Part shown: piece after piece, positions 25,562 to 35,145 of the stretch
How positions within the stretch are numbered: position 1 is the stretch's first letter
Layout of the letters: the number at the start of each line of letters is the position of its first letter
Assembly (NCBI RefSeq): GCF_000212855.1
Contig: NZ_GL890993.1
Location: forward strand, 346,895 to 392,470
DNA from: Streptococcus sanguinis SK355
GTDB taxonomy: Bacteria; Bacillota; Bacilli; Lactobacillales; Streptococcaceae
Direction of reading: 5' to 3'
Length of the DNA: 45,576 nucleotides
Notes under the pieces: model-generated
The model's database searches: none
Told to the model about the DNA's origin: nothing
Seen by the model: the letters and a program-made list of their open reading frames with translations, nothing else
Made by a program: the position numbers and the translations under genes

Positions 25562-26467
25562 TTATTTATTGGCAGTAGTGGACAAAAGATAGTTTCCTTC
25601 CTCCTGCTGAACGAAGAACAACCTATAAGTACCATCATTAGGAGCGTCATAAGCCACCTCCATAATGGTTTGACTAGTATCCTCACTGAAATCTTCATCT
25701 ACACGAATAGAGATACTCCTCGGACTGCCATATTCCTTAAAAACTTCCTTATAGGAAATGCCATCCTTACCAGTCTTTGCATCGCCTTTTTTCAATTTTT
25801 CAAAGTAATCAGCCGCCATCGCTTCGTCCTCAGCATTATGCTTGCTTCCTTCAAAGCGAATATTGTAGATATGAAGGGTATTCAGATAGAAACCATCTTT
25901 TTTCTTCTCGAAATGCAGAGAAGCGGTTTGATCTGTATAATAAATTGGCCACTCTTCCTCATCGTCAGAAGTTTGAAACGTTCCCCACTCCAAATCAAGA
26001 CTCTTGCTAGAGATCTCCTCTTTTAAGGCCTTGCCATGCTTATCAAGAATATCTTCCACAGAAGTACCATTCGTATCTGTCTGAATAGTATTGAACCGTA
26101 ACTCTGACAAACTATCAATATCCCACTTGAACTCAGTAGTATCTGGGTCAATGTACTGATCTGATTGATCTCTCTTTGATGCTCCGGCATCAGCCAAAGG
26201 ATGCAGCACAGGATATTCCCCTTTGATGACATCCGCCACTCCTATACCATAGCCCCAGATTCCACCTCCGATTAGTCCAAGACCAATAGAGAGCAGGGCT
26301 GCACCTATTAGGATTCCTTTCCAAGATTTCTTCTTAGCCAAAGGCAGAGTCGGTCCCTGCGGACTTGAAACATGGCCTTGCTGAGGTTGAAAATGATGCG
26401 GGAATCCCTCTTGCGACTGAGCATTCTTTGAAGGCTCAAAAGAATGCTGTGTTTGCTGTTCTGTCAA
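25562..26467 (-). CDS. Single-span membrane protein with duplicated SmpA/BLIP-like module, cluster member 2, TTG start
   Basis: 301 residues starting at TTG (26465-26467), supported by GAGGAAAGAAG upstream. The reading frame fits the tail composition of its neighbours (MTEQQTQHSFEPSKN). The tail is Gln/His/Pro-rich (1-45), the helix about 51-77 is Gly-rich, and FKWDIDSLSELRF lies at 113-125. Repeat 1 is TSVEDILDKHGKALKE (135-150) with an unusually acidic insert (DDEEEW), the linker is KLKKGDAKTGKDG (224-236), and repeat 2 is ISYKEVFKEYGSPRSI (237-252, strands to 297). It ends 30 bases before the next gene, so they are co-transcribed. Function unknown. Confidence 0.73.
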   Translation of the reverse strand: MTEQQTQHSFEPSKNAQSQEGFPHHFQPQQGHVSSPQGPTLPLAKKKSWKGILIGAALLSIGLGLIGGGIWGYGIGVADVIKGEYPVLHPLADAGASKRDQSDQYIDPDTTEFKWDIDSLSELRFNTIQTDTNGTSVEDILDKHGKALKEEISSKSLDLEWGTFQTSDDEEEWPIYYTDQTASLHFEKKKDGFYLNTLHIYNIRFEGSKHNAEDEAMAADYFEKLKKGDAKTGKDGISYKEVFKEYGSPRSISIRVDEDFSEDTSQTIMEVAYDAPNDGTYRLFFVQQEEGNYLLSTTANK

Positions 26468-26574
26468 TCTTCTTTCCTCTTTCTTGTTTTTTCCAATAGT
26501 CTTATCAGTTCTCTTTTAATAACGAAATGCTTTGAAAGCAGTCAGTCACAAAAGATAAACTAAATAACTAAAAC

Positions 26575-27432
26575 TTACATTTCCTCTGACTTTATATATA
26601 AGAAATTTCCATCTGGCTGGCCTACAAACAATAGGTATTCATAACCATCTTCTGTTTTATAAGTCACCTCAGCAATCAGACGGTTAGAGATAATTTTATT
26701 ATCTACGTCACGTTCGGTTGTGATGACAATTTCTGACGGAACAGGATGCTTCTTCAGAACCTCTGATAAAGCTGTTCCTCCTTCACCGGTTTCCTTGTCT
26801 CCTTTTTTCAAACGTTCAAGGTCTTTGGGAGATAATACGCTCCAATCTGTCGTTTCCTTCCCTTTTCTATATTCTTTAAAAGAATCTCCAACTACCACTT
26901 GCCTCAGATAGTAGTTCTGGTCAACTTCATCAAATTGAAAAGAAATATTTTGCTCCTTGTCCCTGACAGAGGGGCCCCATCGGAGTAACAGACGATTGCG
27001 ATCATATTCTGCTGAACTAGCCAAGCCATAGGCTTCAACGATTTGATCAGCCGTCAGGCCTAATCCGTCATCATTTGTATAGCTCAATCGTCCCAAGTCT
27101 TTCAAGGTCCAATTAAACTGAACAGACTGTTCATTTGTAGTAAAGCTATCGCCATTTTCTTTAGCTTCTTCCTGAGCTTTGCTCAAACGTTTAATTCTTT
27201 GCATATCCTTATTTGTCTGCGCTTGCTTGCCCATAAAATAAGCTGAACCGCTGCCAATCAAAAGACCAATTATGAGAGCAAAAGCTGAAAGTCCTATAAT
27301 TTTTCCGATATTTCCCTTCTGTTCAGGCACTCCTTGTGGTTGCATCTGCTGGAAATTCCCTTGCATTGGCTGGCTAGTTTGATTGACTTGCCAAGCCCCT
27401 TGCGCTTGACCTTGACCGTCTTTTTCTGGCAT
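26575..27432 (-). CDS. Single-span membrane protein with duplicated SmpA/BLIP-like module, cluster member 1
   Basis: 285 residues: a Gln-rich tail (1-40, with QMQPQG-type repeats), a membrane helix about 43-67 and a charged helical stalk (75-98). Outside are FNWTLKDLGRLSY (106-118), repeat 1 LTADQIVEAYGLASSA (126-141, strands to 178), the linker RLKKGDKETGEGGTA (207-221) and repeat 2 LSEVLKKHPVPSEIV (222-236, strands to 281). First gene of the right group, directly after the pgi terminator. AAGGAG precedes the ATG. The SmpA/BLIP-like fold is inferred from repeat pattern only; BLIP-type folds bind protein partners. Confidence 0.73.
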   Translation of the reverse strand: MPEKDGQGQAQGAWQVNQTSQPMQGNFQQMQPQGVPEQKGNIGKIIGLSAFALIIGLLIGSGSAYFMGKQAQTNKDMQRIKRLSKAQEEAKENGDSFTTNEQSVQFNWTLKDLGRLSYTNDDGLGLTADQIVEAYGLASSAEYDRNRLLLRWGPSVRDKEQNISFQFDEVDQNYYLRQVVVGDSFKEYRKGKETTDWSVLSPKDLERLKKGDKETGEGGTALSEVLKKHPVPSEIVITTERDVDNKIISNRLIAEVTYKTEDGYEYLLFVGQPDGNFLYIKSEEM

Positions 27433-27460
27433 GCTTTTCTCCTTATAAATTTTGTTGATT

Positions 27461-27500
27461 TGTCATATTGCGAAAACATTGAAAAACAATGACAAATTTT
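27461..27500 (-). repeat. Leader inverted repeats of the right-group operon
   Basis: On the minus strand TTTGTCAT and ATGACAAA enclose a smaller hairpin CATTG-TTTTT-CAATG that shares bases with the outer left arm, so the two structures are mutually exclusive. They lie in the untranslated leader between the promoter and the start at 27432. Confidence 0.4.
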
Positions 27501-27505
27501 ACAAT

Positions 27506-27534
27506 ATTATAACATAAATTATTCTTCCAATCAA
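27506..27534 (-). promoter_or_regulatory. Promoter of the right-group operon
   Basis: TTGATT (27529-27534), 17 bases, TATAAT (27506-27511), extended by TG. The -35 is the T-tract of the pgi terminator. Confidence 0.65.
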
Positions 27535-27538
27535 AAAA

Positions 27539-27554
27539 CCTCCCCTAAGGGAGG
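27539..27554 (-). terminator. Terminator of pgi
   Basis: CCTCCC (27539-27544) pairs with GGGAGG (27549-27554) over four bases. On the minus strand the tail is TTTTTTGATT. Confidence 0.9.
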
Positions 27555-27566
27555 CTGCGTTTCGTA

Positions 27567-28916
27567 TTACAAACGTGCATTCAATTCTTTACTCAATTCT
27601 TCAAATCCTGGTTTTCCAAGGAGGGCAAACATGTTGCGTTTGTAGGCTTCAACACCTGGTTGGTCAAATGGGTTGATGGCATTCAAGTAACCTGAGAGGG
27701 CAATGGCCAATTCGAAGAAGTAGATAGTGTAGCCAAGAGTGAAAGCATCTTGCTCTGGAAGAGTCACATACATATTTGGTACGTCACCATCTGTGTGGGC
27801 AAGAAGAACACCGTCAGTCGCTTTTTTGTTTACAAAGTCAACATCCTTTCCTTGAAGGTAACCAAGTCCGTCAAGATCTTCTTCCAAGCTAGGGATAATC
27901 ACGTTCTTGCGTGGTTTGTCAACACGGACAACTGTTTCAAACATGATACGAGTTCCTTCTTGGATAAATTGACCAAGTGAGTGCAAGTCAGTTGAGAAGT
28001 TAGCTGAAGTTGGGTAGATCCCTTTTTGGTCTTTCCCTTCTGATTCACCAGCCAATTGTTTCCACCATTCTGAGAAGTACTGAAGTGATGGTTCGTAGTT
28101 TACCAAGATTTCAGTTGCATAGCCTTTACGGTAAAGGATGTTACGAACGGCTGCGTATTGGTAAGCTTCATTTTCTGAAAGTTTGTCTGAAGTGTAGTCT
28201 TTACGAGCTGCATTTGCACCTTCCATAAGGGCTTTGATGTCAGCACCTGATGCAGCGATTGGAAGCAAACCAACTGCTGTCAAGACTGAGAAACGTCCAC
28301 CGATGTCATCTGGAACCACAAATGTTTCCCAACCGTTGGCATCTGCTTCAACCTTAACAGCACCTTTTTGGCGGTCAGTTGTTGCATAGATACGTTTGTT
28401 GGCTTCTTCTTGACCGTATTTCTTAACCAAGAGTTCTTTGAAGACACGGAAAGCGATAGCTGGTTCAGTTGTTGTACCTGATTTAGAAATCACGTTTACT
28501 GAGAAATCTTTGTCTGCTACATACTCTACCAGGTCAGCAAGATAAGTAGATGAAATTGAGTTTCCAGCGTAAAGGATTTGTGGCGCTTTGCGCTCTTCTT
28601 TTGTTTGCAAGTTTGCAAAGTGGTGGTTCAAAAAGTCGATAGCTGCTTTGGCACCAAGGTAAGAGCCACCGATACCGATAACAACCAAAACATCGCTGTC
28701 TGATTTGATTTGCTCAGCAGCCTTCAAGATGCGGTCGAATTCTTCACGGTCGTAGTTTTCAGGAAGGTCCAACCAACCCAAAAAGTCGCTACCAGCACCA
28801 GTTCCTTTACGGATCAATTCATCTGCTGCTGTTACTTGTGCTTGCATGTATTCCACTTCATGTGGGGCAACAAATTTATCTAAAACTTTTGAATAATCAA
28901 AATTAATATGTGACAT
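27567..28916 (-). CDS. pgi: Glucose-6-phosphate isomerase
   Basis: Interconverts glucose 6-phosphate and fructose 6-phosphate in glycolysis. The start at 28916 ([15 protein letters not shown]) has GGAGG just upstream; an upstream in-frame ATG overlaps the promoter. 449 residues, typical of the short Firmicute enzyme. Landmarks are [14 protein letters not shown] and [16 protein letters not shown] for phosphate binding, [10 protein letters not shown] with the catalytic Glu, and the C-terminal [14 protein letters not shown]. Codon choice looks strongly biased, as expected for an abundant enzyme. The promoter carries two cre-like sequences. Confidence 0.96.
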   Translation of the reverse strand: MSHINFDYSKVLDKFVAPHEVEYMQAQVTAADELIRKGTGAGSDFLGWLDLPENYDREEFDRILKAAEQIKSDSDVLVVIGIGGSYLGAKAAIDFLNHHFANLQTKEERKAPQILYAGNSISSTYLADLVEYVADKDFSVNVISKSGTTTEPAIAFRVFKELLVKKYGQEEANKRIYATTDRQKGAVKVEADANGWETFVVPDDIGGRFSVLTAVGLLPIAASGADIKALMEGANAARKDYTSDKLSENEAYQYAAVRNILYRKGYATEILVNYEPSLQYFSEWWKQLAGESEGKDQKGIYPTSANFSTDLHSLGQFIQEGTRIMFETVVRVDKPRKNVIIPSLEEDLDGLGYLQGKDVDFVNKKATDGVLLAHTDGDVPNMYVTLPEQDAFTLGYTIYFFELAIALSGYLNAINPFDQPGVEAYKRNMFALLGKPGFEELSKELNARL

Positions 28917-28944
28917 GATATTCCTCCATTTTTTATTCCACTCT

Positions 28945-29001
28945 ATCATATCGCTTTCATACTTATTTAGCAAGTAATTTATTGTTTTAAAGCGTTTCCA
29001 A
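28945..29001 (-). promoter_or_regulatory. pgi promoter with two cre-like (CcpA) sites
   Basis: TTGCTA (28968-28973), 17 bases, TATGAT (28945-28950) on the minus strand. Two 16-mers each match the CcpA cre consensus WTGNAARCGNWWWCAW with one mismatch: ATGAAAGCGATATGAT (28945-28960), which covers the -10, and TTGGAAACGCTTTAAA (28986-29001), upstream of the -35. A cre over the -10 would repress. The sites are matched by eye. Confidence 0.5.
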
Positions 29002-29128
29002 TTTATTTTTTTATAAATAGGCTAAAGCTAGCAACCATCTGAAAGCAATCGTTTGCGTAAGTCAACAAATTTTAGGCCTATTGAGCAGAATATTTTTGAT
29101 TGACAAGAAAAGCAATACGCTCCTTAAG

Positions 29129-29400
29129 ATTGGATGCCATCTGAATTCATTTCAGGTCCGTTCGAACTAGATTCACTGCTCCAATATTCATCTGCGCCTT
29201 TCAGGCTTGATTCATTCAACATTGGAACCTAGTTCTCGCTTTGCTCAAACTGCGTCAATGTCTCTAAACTCATCTTCCTCCTTCGGAGTTGATTCGTTAA
29301 GAATCTTTATAAGGTTTACAGATTTTTCCCTTATGGGAAAACTGCATCCATTGCTCTAAAATTCATCTGCGCCTTGCAGGCTTGATTCATTAAGAGCAAT
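29129..29400. repeat. Array of degenerate hairpin repeats
   Basis: Three copies of a core near ATTCATCTGCGCCTTTCAGG, continuing CTTGATTCATT, lie at about 29185-29216, 29268-29299 and 29360-29392, spaced 82 and 93 bases. Each contains an inner hairpin: GCCTTTCAGGC (29196-29206), CTCCTTCGGAG (29278-29288), GCCTTGCAGGC (29371-29381). The sequences differ but pairing is kept. Outer arms also pair: ATTGGA with TCCAAT (29129-29134/29180-29185), CCAAT with ATTGG (29181-29185/29221-29225), ATTGCTCT with AGAGCAAT (29350-29357/29393-29400). A separate stem TTTTCCC/GGGAAAA (29324-29341) lies between copies 2 and 3. Confidence 0.65.
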
Positions 29401-29500
29401 AGAAAAGAGCACACAGTTTACATCGCTTAGGGCTGCTGGATTCCTCCCCTGACCCGCTTCACGCAAAACTGTTGCTCCATGAATAGTATATCACATTTTT

Positions 29501-29968
29501 TTACTTTTGGCGACGATTTCTAAAAAAATCTTGCATGATTTGAGCACACTCTTCTTGGAGAACACCTGTTTCCACCTCTACTCGGTGGTTAAGTCGCTCA
29601 TCTGTCAAAATATCATAAAGGCTTCCAGCTGCTCCAAACTTTTGATTTGCTGCGCCATAGACAACGTGAGGAATGCGTGCTAGACCGATTGCTCCGCTGC
29701 ACATGACACATGGCTCAATGGTCACAAAAAGCGTTGTATCCAGCAAGCGCCAGCTATTTTCATGCCGATTCGCCTCTTCAATAGCCATTATTTCCGCATG
29801 CATAACAGCCCGCTGCAGCTCCTCACGTGCATTGTGGCCGCGGCCGATAATCTTACCTTCTTTAACCAAGACACAGCCGATGGGAATTTCATCATGAGCC
29901 AGAGCAATCTCGGCTTCCTTCAAAGCTTCTCGCATAAAATCTTCTTTTTCTTCAATCGTATAATTCAT
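29501..29968 (-). CDS. tadA: tRNA-specific adenosine deaminase
   Basis: Deaminates A34 to inosine in the tRNA-Arg(ACG) anticodon, allowing wobble decoding of CGN codons. The start chosen is the second of two adjacent ATGs (MNYTIEEKEDFM), which gives the 155-residue length usual in streptococci. The ribosome binding site (AGAAAG) is weak, so the ATG three bases earlier is possible. Zinc/catalytic motifs are HAEIMAIEEAN (His and proton-shuttle Glu) and PCVMCSGAI (two Cys ligands), with the C-terminal basic tail FFRNRRQK. It lies downstream of purA with the second csRNA between them. Confidence 0.93.
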   Translation of the reverse strand: MNYTIEEKEDFMREALKEAEIALAHDEIPIGCVLVKEGKIIGRGHNAREELQRAVMHAEIMAIEEANRHENSWRLLDTTLFVTIEPCVMCSGAIGLARIPHVVYGAANQKFGAAGSLYDILTDERLNHRVEVETGVLQEECAQIMQDFFRNRRQK

Positions 29969-30034
29969 CATTGTCTTTCTAATTCTATAGTCGTCTATCT
30001 CATTATACCACAAGCCAGCCGCACTTCTCAGAAA

Positions 30035-30123
30035 AAGTAAAAGCCACCACTGGGGTGACTTTCAGGAGATTATTATGAAAAAAGTTTAGGATTTTTAAAC
30101 AAAGTTAGGAGGTCTTTGTTTAT
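30035..30123 (-). ncRNA. csRNA-like small RNA (CiaR-dependent class), copy 2
   Basis: About 90 nt on the minus strand, closely similar to the RNA at 7732-7826. After the -10 come AAACAAAG/CTTTGTTT with the ACCTCCTAA loop, then TTTTTTCATAATAATCTCC (complement of a ribosome binding site and start codon), then a terminator with arms AGCCACC (30042-30048) and GGTGACT (30054-30060). The terminator stems of the two copies are unrelated in sequence, while the loop and the antisense stretch are nearly identical, which argues for selection on the target-binding parts. The RNA stands between purA and tadA. The 5' end is estimated from the -10 position. Confidence 0.8.
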
Positions 30124-30129
30124 GTCATT

Positions 30130-30162
30130 AGTATAAAATATATATCTTAAATGAATCTTAAG
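30130..30162 (-). promoter_or_regulatory. CiaR binding site and -10 of csRNA copy 2
   Basis: CTTAAG (30157-30162), five bases, TTTAAG (30146-30151), ten bases, TATACT (30130-30135) on the minus strand. This fits the CiaR consensus NTTAAG-N5-TTTAAG at activating distance. Confidence 0.8.
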
Positions 30163-30182
30163 ATAAAGTTTTCTTACAAAAA

Positions 30183-30209
30183 AGCACAAGAAGCAATTTC
30201 CTTGTGCTG
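30183..30209 (-). terminator. Terminator of purA
   Basis: AGCACAAG (30183-30190) pairs with CTTGTGCT (30201-30208) just after the purA stop. A and T tracts flank it on both sides. Confidence 0.75.
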
Positions 30210-30215
30210 ACTTTT

Positions 30216-31616
<1,401 letters not shown>

Positions 31617-31805
31617 GATGGGATCCATTCTTGATTTGCTTTTTCCCTTTTGAAAACGAATTAAATTTTCACAAAATCTGTATTTTCTGAAATTTAGCAG
31701 TTTATTAAAAACAAAAGTTCGGAATTTTTGTAAAATCGTAGCGGAAATTTGTTTTCTTTTTCCGTTTGTAATAGACTAAAATTACTAGCATAGGACGGTG
31801 AAACG

Positions 31806-34058
31806 ATGACGATTAATCAATTACTGCAGAAACTGGATACAGCAAGCCCCATTCTCCAAGCGACCTTTGGTCTGGAGAGAGAAAATCTGCGAGTGACAGC
31901 TGACGGGCACTTAGCTCAAACTGCTCATCCGAGTCAGCTTGGTTCCCGCAATTTCCACCCGACCATCCAAACAGACTTCAGCGAGCAACAACTGGAACTA
32001 ATTACACCTATTGCTCACTCGACTAAGGAAGCGCGACGCTTACTGGGAGCTATCAGCGATGTGGCTGGCCGCTCGATTGAGCAGAGTGAACGCCTCTGGC
32101 CCCTGTCTATGCCACCGCAGCTGACTGAAGAAGAGATTATCATCGCCCGTTTGGAAAACGAATACGAACGCCACTACCGAGAGGGTTTAGCGAAAAAATA
32201 TAGCAAAAAACTACAGGCCATCTCCGGCATCCACTACAACATGGAGCTAGGAAAAGATCTGGTCACTGCTCTCTTTCAAGCTAGCTCCTACCATTCACTC
32301 AAGGACTTTAAAAATGACCTCTATCTCAAGCTAGCTCAAAATTTTCTGCGTTTCCGCTGGATTTTAACCTATCTCTACGGGGCAGCCCCTTTGGCAGAAG
32401 CTGGCTTCTACAGTCAGGAAATTTCCCAGCCTATCCGCTCTTTTCGTAACAGCGACTATGGCTATGTCAATGACGAGAACATTAAAGTTTCTTACGCTTC
32501 TTTGGAGCAATATGTAACCGATATTGAAAACTACGTTCAGTCAGGCGAGCTCAGCGCTGAAAAAGAATTTTACTCAGCCGTTCGCTTCCGTGGACAGAAA
32601 CATAATCGCGCCTATCTGGAGCAGGGTATCACCTATCTGGAATTTCGCTGCTTTGACCTCAATCCTTTTGACCATTTAGGCATTAGCCAAGAGACCTTAG
32701 ATACTGTCCATTTCTTTTTACTGAGCCTGCTCTGGCTAGATGATGTAGAAAATGTTGATGTAGTATTAAAAGCTGCCCATGACTTGAACCAAAAAATTGC
32801 TTGCAGCCACCCGCTGACTGCCCTGCCAGATGAGGCAGACAGCTCAGCAATTCTCCAAGCCATGGAAGAGCTCATCCAGCATTTTGAACTGCCAACTTAC
32901 TACCAAAACTTGCTTGAGCAGCTTAAGGAAGCACTACTAAATCCTCAGCTAACCCTATCTGGTCAGCTCCTGCCTCATATTCATCAGGATTCCTTAATAG
33001 CCTTTGGACTAGACAAAGCGGAGGAGTATCACCGCTACGCTTGGACTGCTCCTTATGCCCTCAAAGGCTATGAAAATATGGAATTATCCACTCAGATGCT
33101 GCTCTTTGATGCTATTCAGAAGGGACTGAATGTCTACATCTTAGATGAAAACGATCAATTTCTCAAGCTTTGGCATGGTCACCATGTAGAATATGTCAAG
33201 AACGGCAACATGACCTCCAAGGATAACTATGTCATCCCTCTGGCTATGGCCAATAAAACAGTCACCAAAAAGATTTTGGCAGCAGCTGACTTTCCCGTTC
33301 CAGCTGGAGCAGAATTTTCTTCCCTAGAGGATGGACTGGCCTACTATCCTTTGGTTAAGGACCAACAAATTGTCGTCAAACCCAAGTCAACCAACTTCGG
33401 ACTGGGCATCTCTATCTTCCAAGAACCAGCTAGCCTGGAAGCTTATAGCAAGGCTTTGGAGATTGCTTTTTCAGAAGACGCTGCTGTCTTAGTGGAGGAA
33501 TTTATCGCTGGAACGGAGTACCGCTTCTTTATCTTAGACGGTCAGTGCCAAGCAGTCCTCTTGCGAGTGGCGGCCAATGTCGTCGGAGACGGTCAGCATA
33601 CCGTGAGAGAATTGGTGGCCATCAAAAATGACAATCCTCTGCGGGGCCGAGATCATCGTTCACCGCTTGAAATCATTGAACTGGGGGACATTGAACTGCT
33701 CATGCTGGACCAGCAAGGCTATGGACCAGATGATATCCTGCCTACTGGAGTCAAGGTTGACTTGCGGCGCAATTCCAACATTTCTACTGGCGGAGACTCT
33801 ATCGATGTCACAGACAGCATGCACCCATCTTATAAGGAACTCGCTGCGGACATGGCAAAGGCTATGGGAGCCTGGGCCTGTGGCGTTGACCTTATCATCC
33901 CTGACAGCTCTGCTATTTCCACAGAGGAAAATCCTAACTGCACCTGCATCGAGCTCAACTTCAACCCCTCTATGTATATGCACACCTATTGTGCTGAGGG
34001 GCCAGGACAAAACATCACTCCTAAAATACTGGCCAAACTTTTCCCAGAAATGGACTGA
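31806..34058 (+). CDS. gshF: Bifunctional glutamate-cysteine ligase/glutathione synthetase
   Basis: Makes glutathione in two ATP-dependent steps on one polypeptide, as in several streptococci and Listeria. The 750-residue protein has an N-terminal glutamate-cysteine ligase domain (about 1-450; FGLERENLRVTADG and the IHYNMELG segment) and a C-terminal ATP-grasp domain of D-Ala-D-Ala-ligase type (about 480-750; VVKPKSTNFGLGI, VLVEEFIAGTEYRFF, CIELNFNPSMYMH). Length is standard for GshF. ACGGTGAAACG precedes the ATG. A -10 TAAAAT lies about 30 bases upstream and a terminator follows, so the gene is monocistronic. It supports oxidative-stress defence and cysteine storage. Confidence 0.95.
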   Translation: MTINQLLQKLDTASPILQATFGLERENLRVTADGHLAQTAHPSQLGSRNFHPTIQTDFSEQQLELITPIAHSTKEARRLLGAISDVAGRSIEQSERLWPLSMPPQLTEEEIIIARLENEYERHYREGLAKKYSKKLQAISGIHYNMELGKDLVTALFQASSYHSLKDFKNDLYLKLAQNFLRFRWILTYLYGAAPLAEAGFYSQEISQPIRSFRNSDYGYVNDENIKVSYASLEQYVTDIENYVQSGELSAEKEFYSAVRFRGQKHNRAYLEQGITYLEFRCFDLNPFDHLGISQETLDTVHFFLLSLLWLDDVENVDVVLKAAHDLNQKIACSHPLTALPDEADSSAILQAMEELIQHFELPTYYQNLLEQLKEALLNPQLTLSGQLLPHIHQDSLIAFGLDKAEEYHRYAWTAPYALKGYENMELSTQMLLFDAIQKGLNVYILDENDQFLKLWHGHHVEYVKNGNMTSKDNYVIPLAMANKTVTKKILAAADFPVPAGAEFSSLEDGLAYYPLVKDQQIVVKPKSTNFGLGISIFQEPASLEAYSKALEIAFSEDAAVLVEEFIAGTEYRFFILDGQCQAVLLRVAANVVGDGQHTVRELVAIKNDNPLRGRDHRSPLEIIELGDIELLMLDQQGYGPDDILPTGVKVDLRRNSNISTGGDSIDVTDSMHPSYKELAADMAKAMGAWACGVDLIIPDSSAISTEENPNCTCIELNFNPSMYMHTYCAEGPGQNITPKILAKLFPEMD

Positions 34059-34067
34059 TAACATAAG

Positions 34068-34095
34068 AATCGTAGGGCATCCCCTGCGATTTTTG
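34068..34095 (+). terminator. Terminator of gshF
   Basis: AATCGTAGGG (34068-34077) pairs with CCCTGCGATT (34082-34091), with one T-G wobble, then TTTTG. Confidence 0.8.
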
Positions 34096-34275
34096 TTTGA
34101 ATACTTGAGAGAAACAAAGAAACTTTCGTTCTATAAACAACACTTACTTTATTGAGAGGAATAAAATGCCTTTCTGAATTAAGCAAATATATAAAATCAT
34201 TTCAATCTTTATCCTTCAAAAACCAGCTTTTATGTTAAAATAGAGATATCACATTGAGAAGAAAGAGAAACGTCC

Positions 34276-35121
34276 ATGTCGAGGAGAAATGATGATTCCA
34301 ATCAGCAACCAGAATGGTTTAGCTGGATTTGGATACTTGTATTTGTATTTGGTTCTGGAGCTGTAGCCAGCTATCTAATTCCCATAGCTATTCTGGGGGC
34401 TATTGGTTACGGAATCTATCGCCACCAAAGCCAGAAAAAAGTTCGGATTGAAGCAAAGCAAGCCAGCATTGGCCGGATTGAAGATTTGAAATCAGAAATT
34501 GGTCATGCTGACCGCCGCATTAAAGAATTGGAAGGCTACCAAGAAGATGGGGACCAAGAAAGCTATCAGAATTTAGCTCTAGAAATTCTTCCCCAGCTAA
34601 CCTATATCAAAAATGCTGCTAACGACCTACGCGGAGAAATTCCTACTTCAGTCTACCAGCGAATCCAGACCAAAATTCGTACTGTCACCGATGAAATTGA
34701 TGAACAGCTGAAAAAGATTGAACGAGAGAAAAAACGAAAAGAAGCCCAACCTGAGAAAACTAGTCTAGAAGAGCTAGCCCCAGAATTGGTCGCTACGGTT
34801 CGCAATATTCAGATTGACCATGAGGCCATTCTTCAAAAAATCTCTCAATCCGAAAGCAATAATAAGGAAGAGCTGACTGCCATTCATCAGTCCCAGATGG
34901 AACACTACGAAGATATTTTAGAAGGCTACCTCAAAATCAAAGCTTCTCCCAAAGATTTTTACAATGCAGAGGAGCGGCTAGCCAAGGCAAAAGCAGCTAT
35001 TGAGCAGTTTGATTTGGACCTAGACGAAGCGCTGCGTCAGTTAAATGAAGCTGATTTGAGGGACTTTGACATTAGCCTGCGCATCTTAGATAAAGAAAAG
35101 CAAACAGACACCGGCCTTTAA
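34276..35121 (+). CDS. XpaC-like (5-bromo-4-chloroindolyl phosphate hydrolysis family) membrane protein
   Basis: 281 residues. A hydrophobic N-terminal segment of one or two helices (about 17-48, WIWILVFVFGSGAVASYLIP) is followed by a long, charged, helix-rich cytoplasmic domain (50-281) with coiled-coil character. Family assignment rests on this layout and on pairing with telA directly downstream (24 bases), the usual XpaC-TelA arrangement. Despite the family name, no hydrolase active site is visible, and a scaffold role in envelope stress is more plausible. The promoter has the extended -10 TGTTAAAAT at 34233-34241. Confidence 0.75.
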   Translation: MSRRNDDSNQQPEWFSWIWILVFVFGSGAVASYLIPIAILGAIGYGIYRHQSQKKVRIEAKQASIGRIEDLKSEIGHADRRIKELEGYQEDGDQESYQNLALEILPQLTYIKNAANDLRGEIPTSVYQRIQTKIRTVTDEIDEQLKKIEREKKRKEAQPEKTSLEELAPELVATVRNIQIDHEAILQKISQSESNNKEELTAIHQSQMEHYEDILEGYLKIKASPKDFYNAEERLAKAKAAIEQFDLDLDEALRQLNEADLRDFDISLRILDKEKQTDTGL

Positions 35122-35145
35122 TCTATATAAACCAAAGGAGAAACT

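Larger units (their letters stand above)
28917..29500. other. Long intergenic region: pgi promoter plus degenerate hairpin repeats
   Basis: 584 bases between tadA and pgi with no gene. The part next to pgi (28945-29001) holds its promoter and two cre-like sites. The part at about 29129-29400 holds the hairpin repeats listed separately. The rest (29401-29500) shows another AAAACTG...TTGCTCC echo of the repeat edge and no terminator for tadA that I can see. Confidence 0.6.

Noticed and set aside
29129..29400. CRISPR array
   Set aside because: Repeats are degenerate, the spacing of 82-93 bases is too long, the intervening segments also pair, and no cas genes are present.
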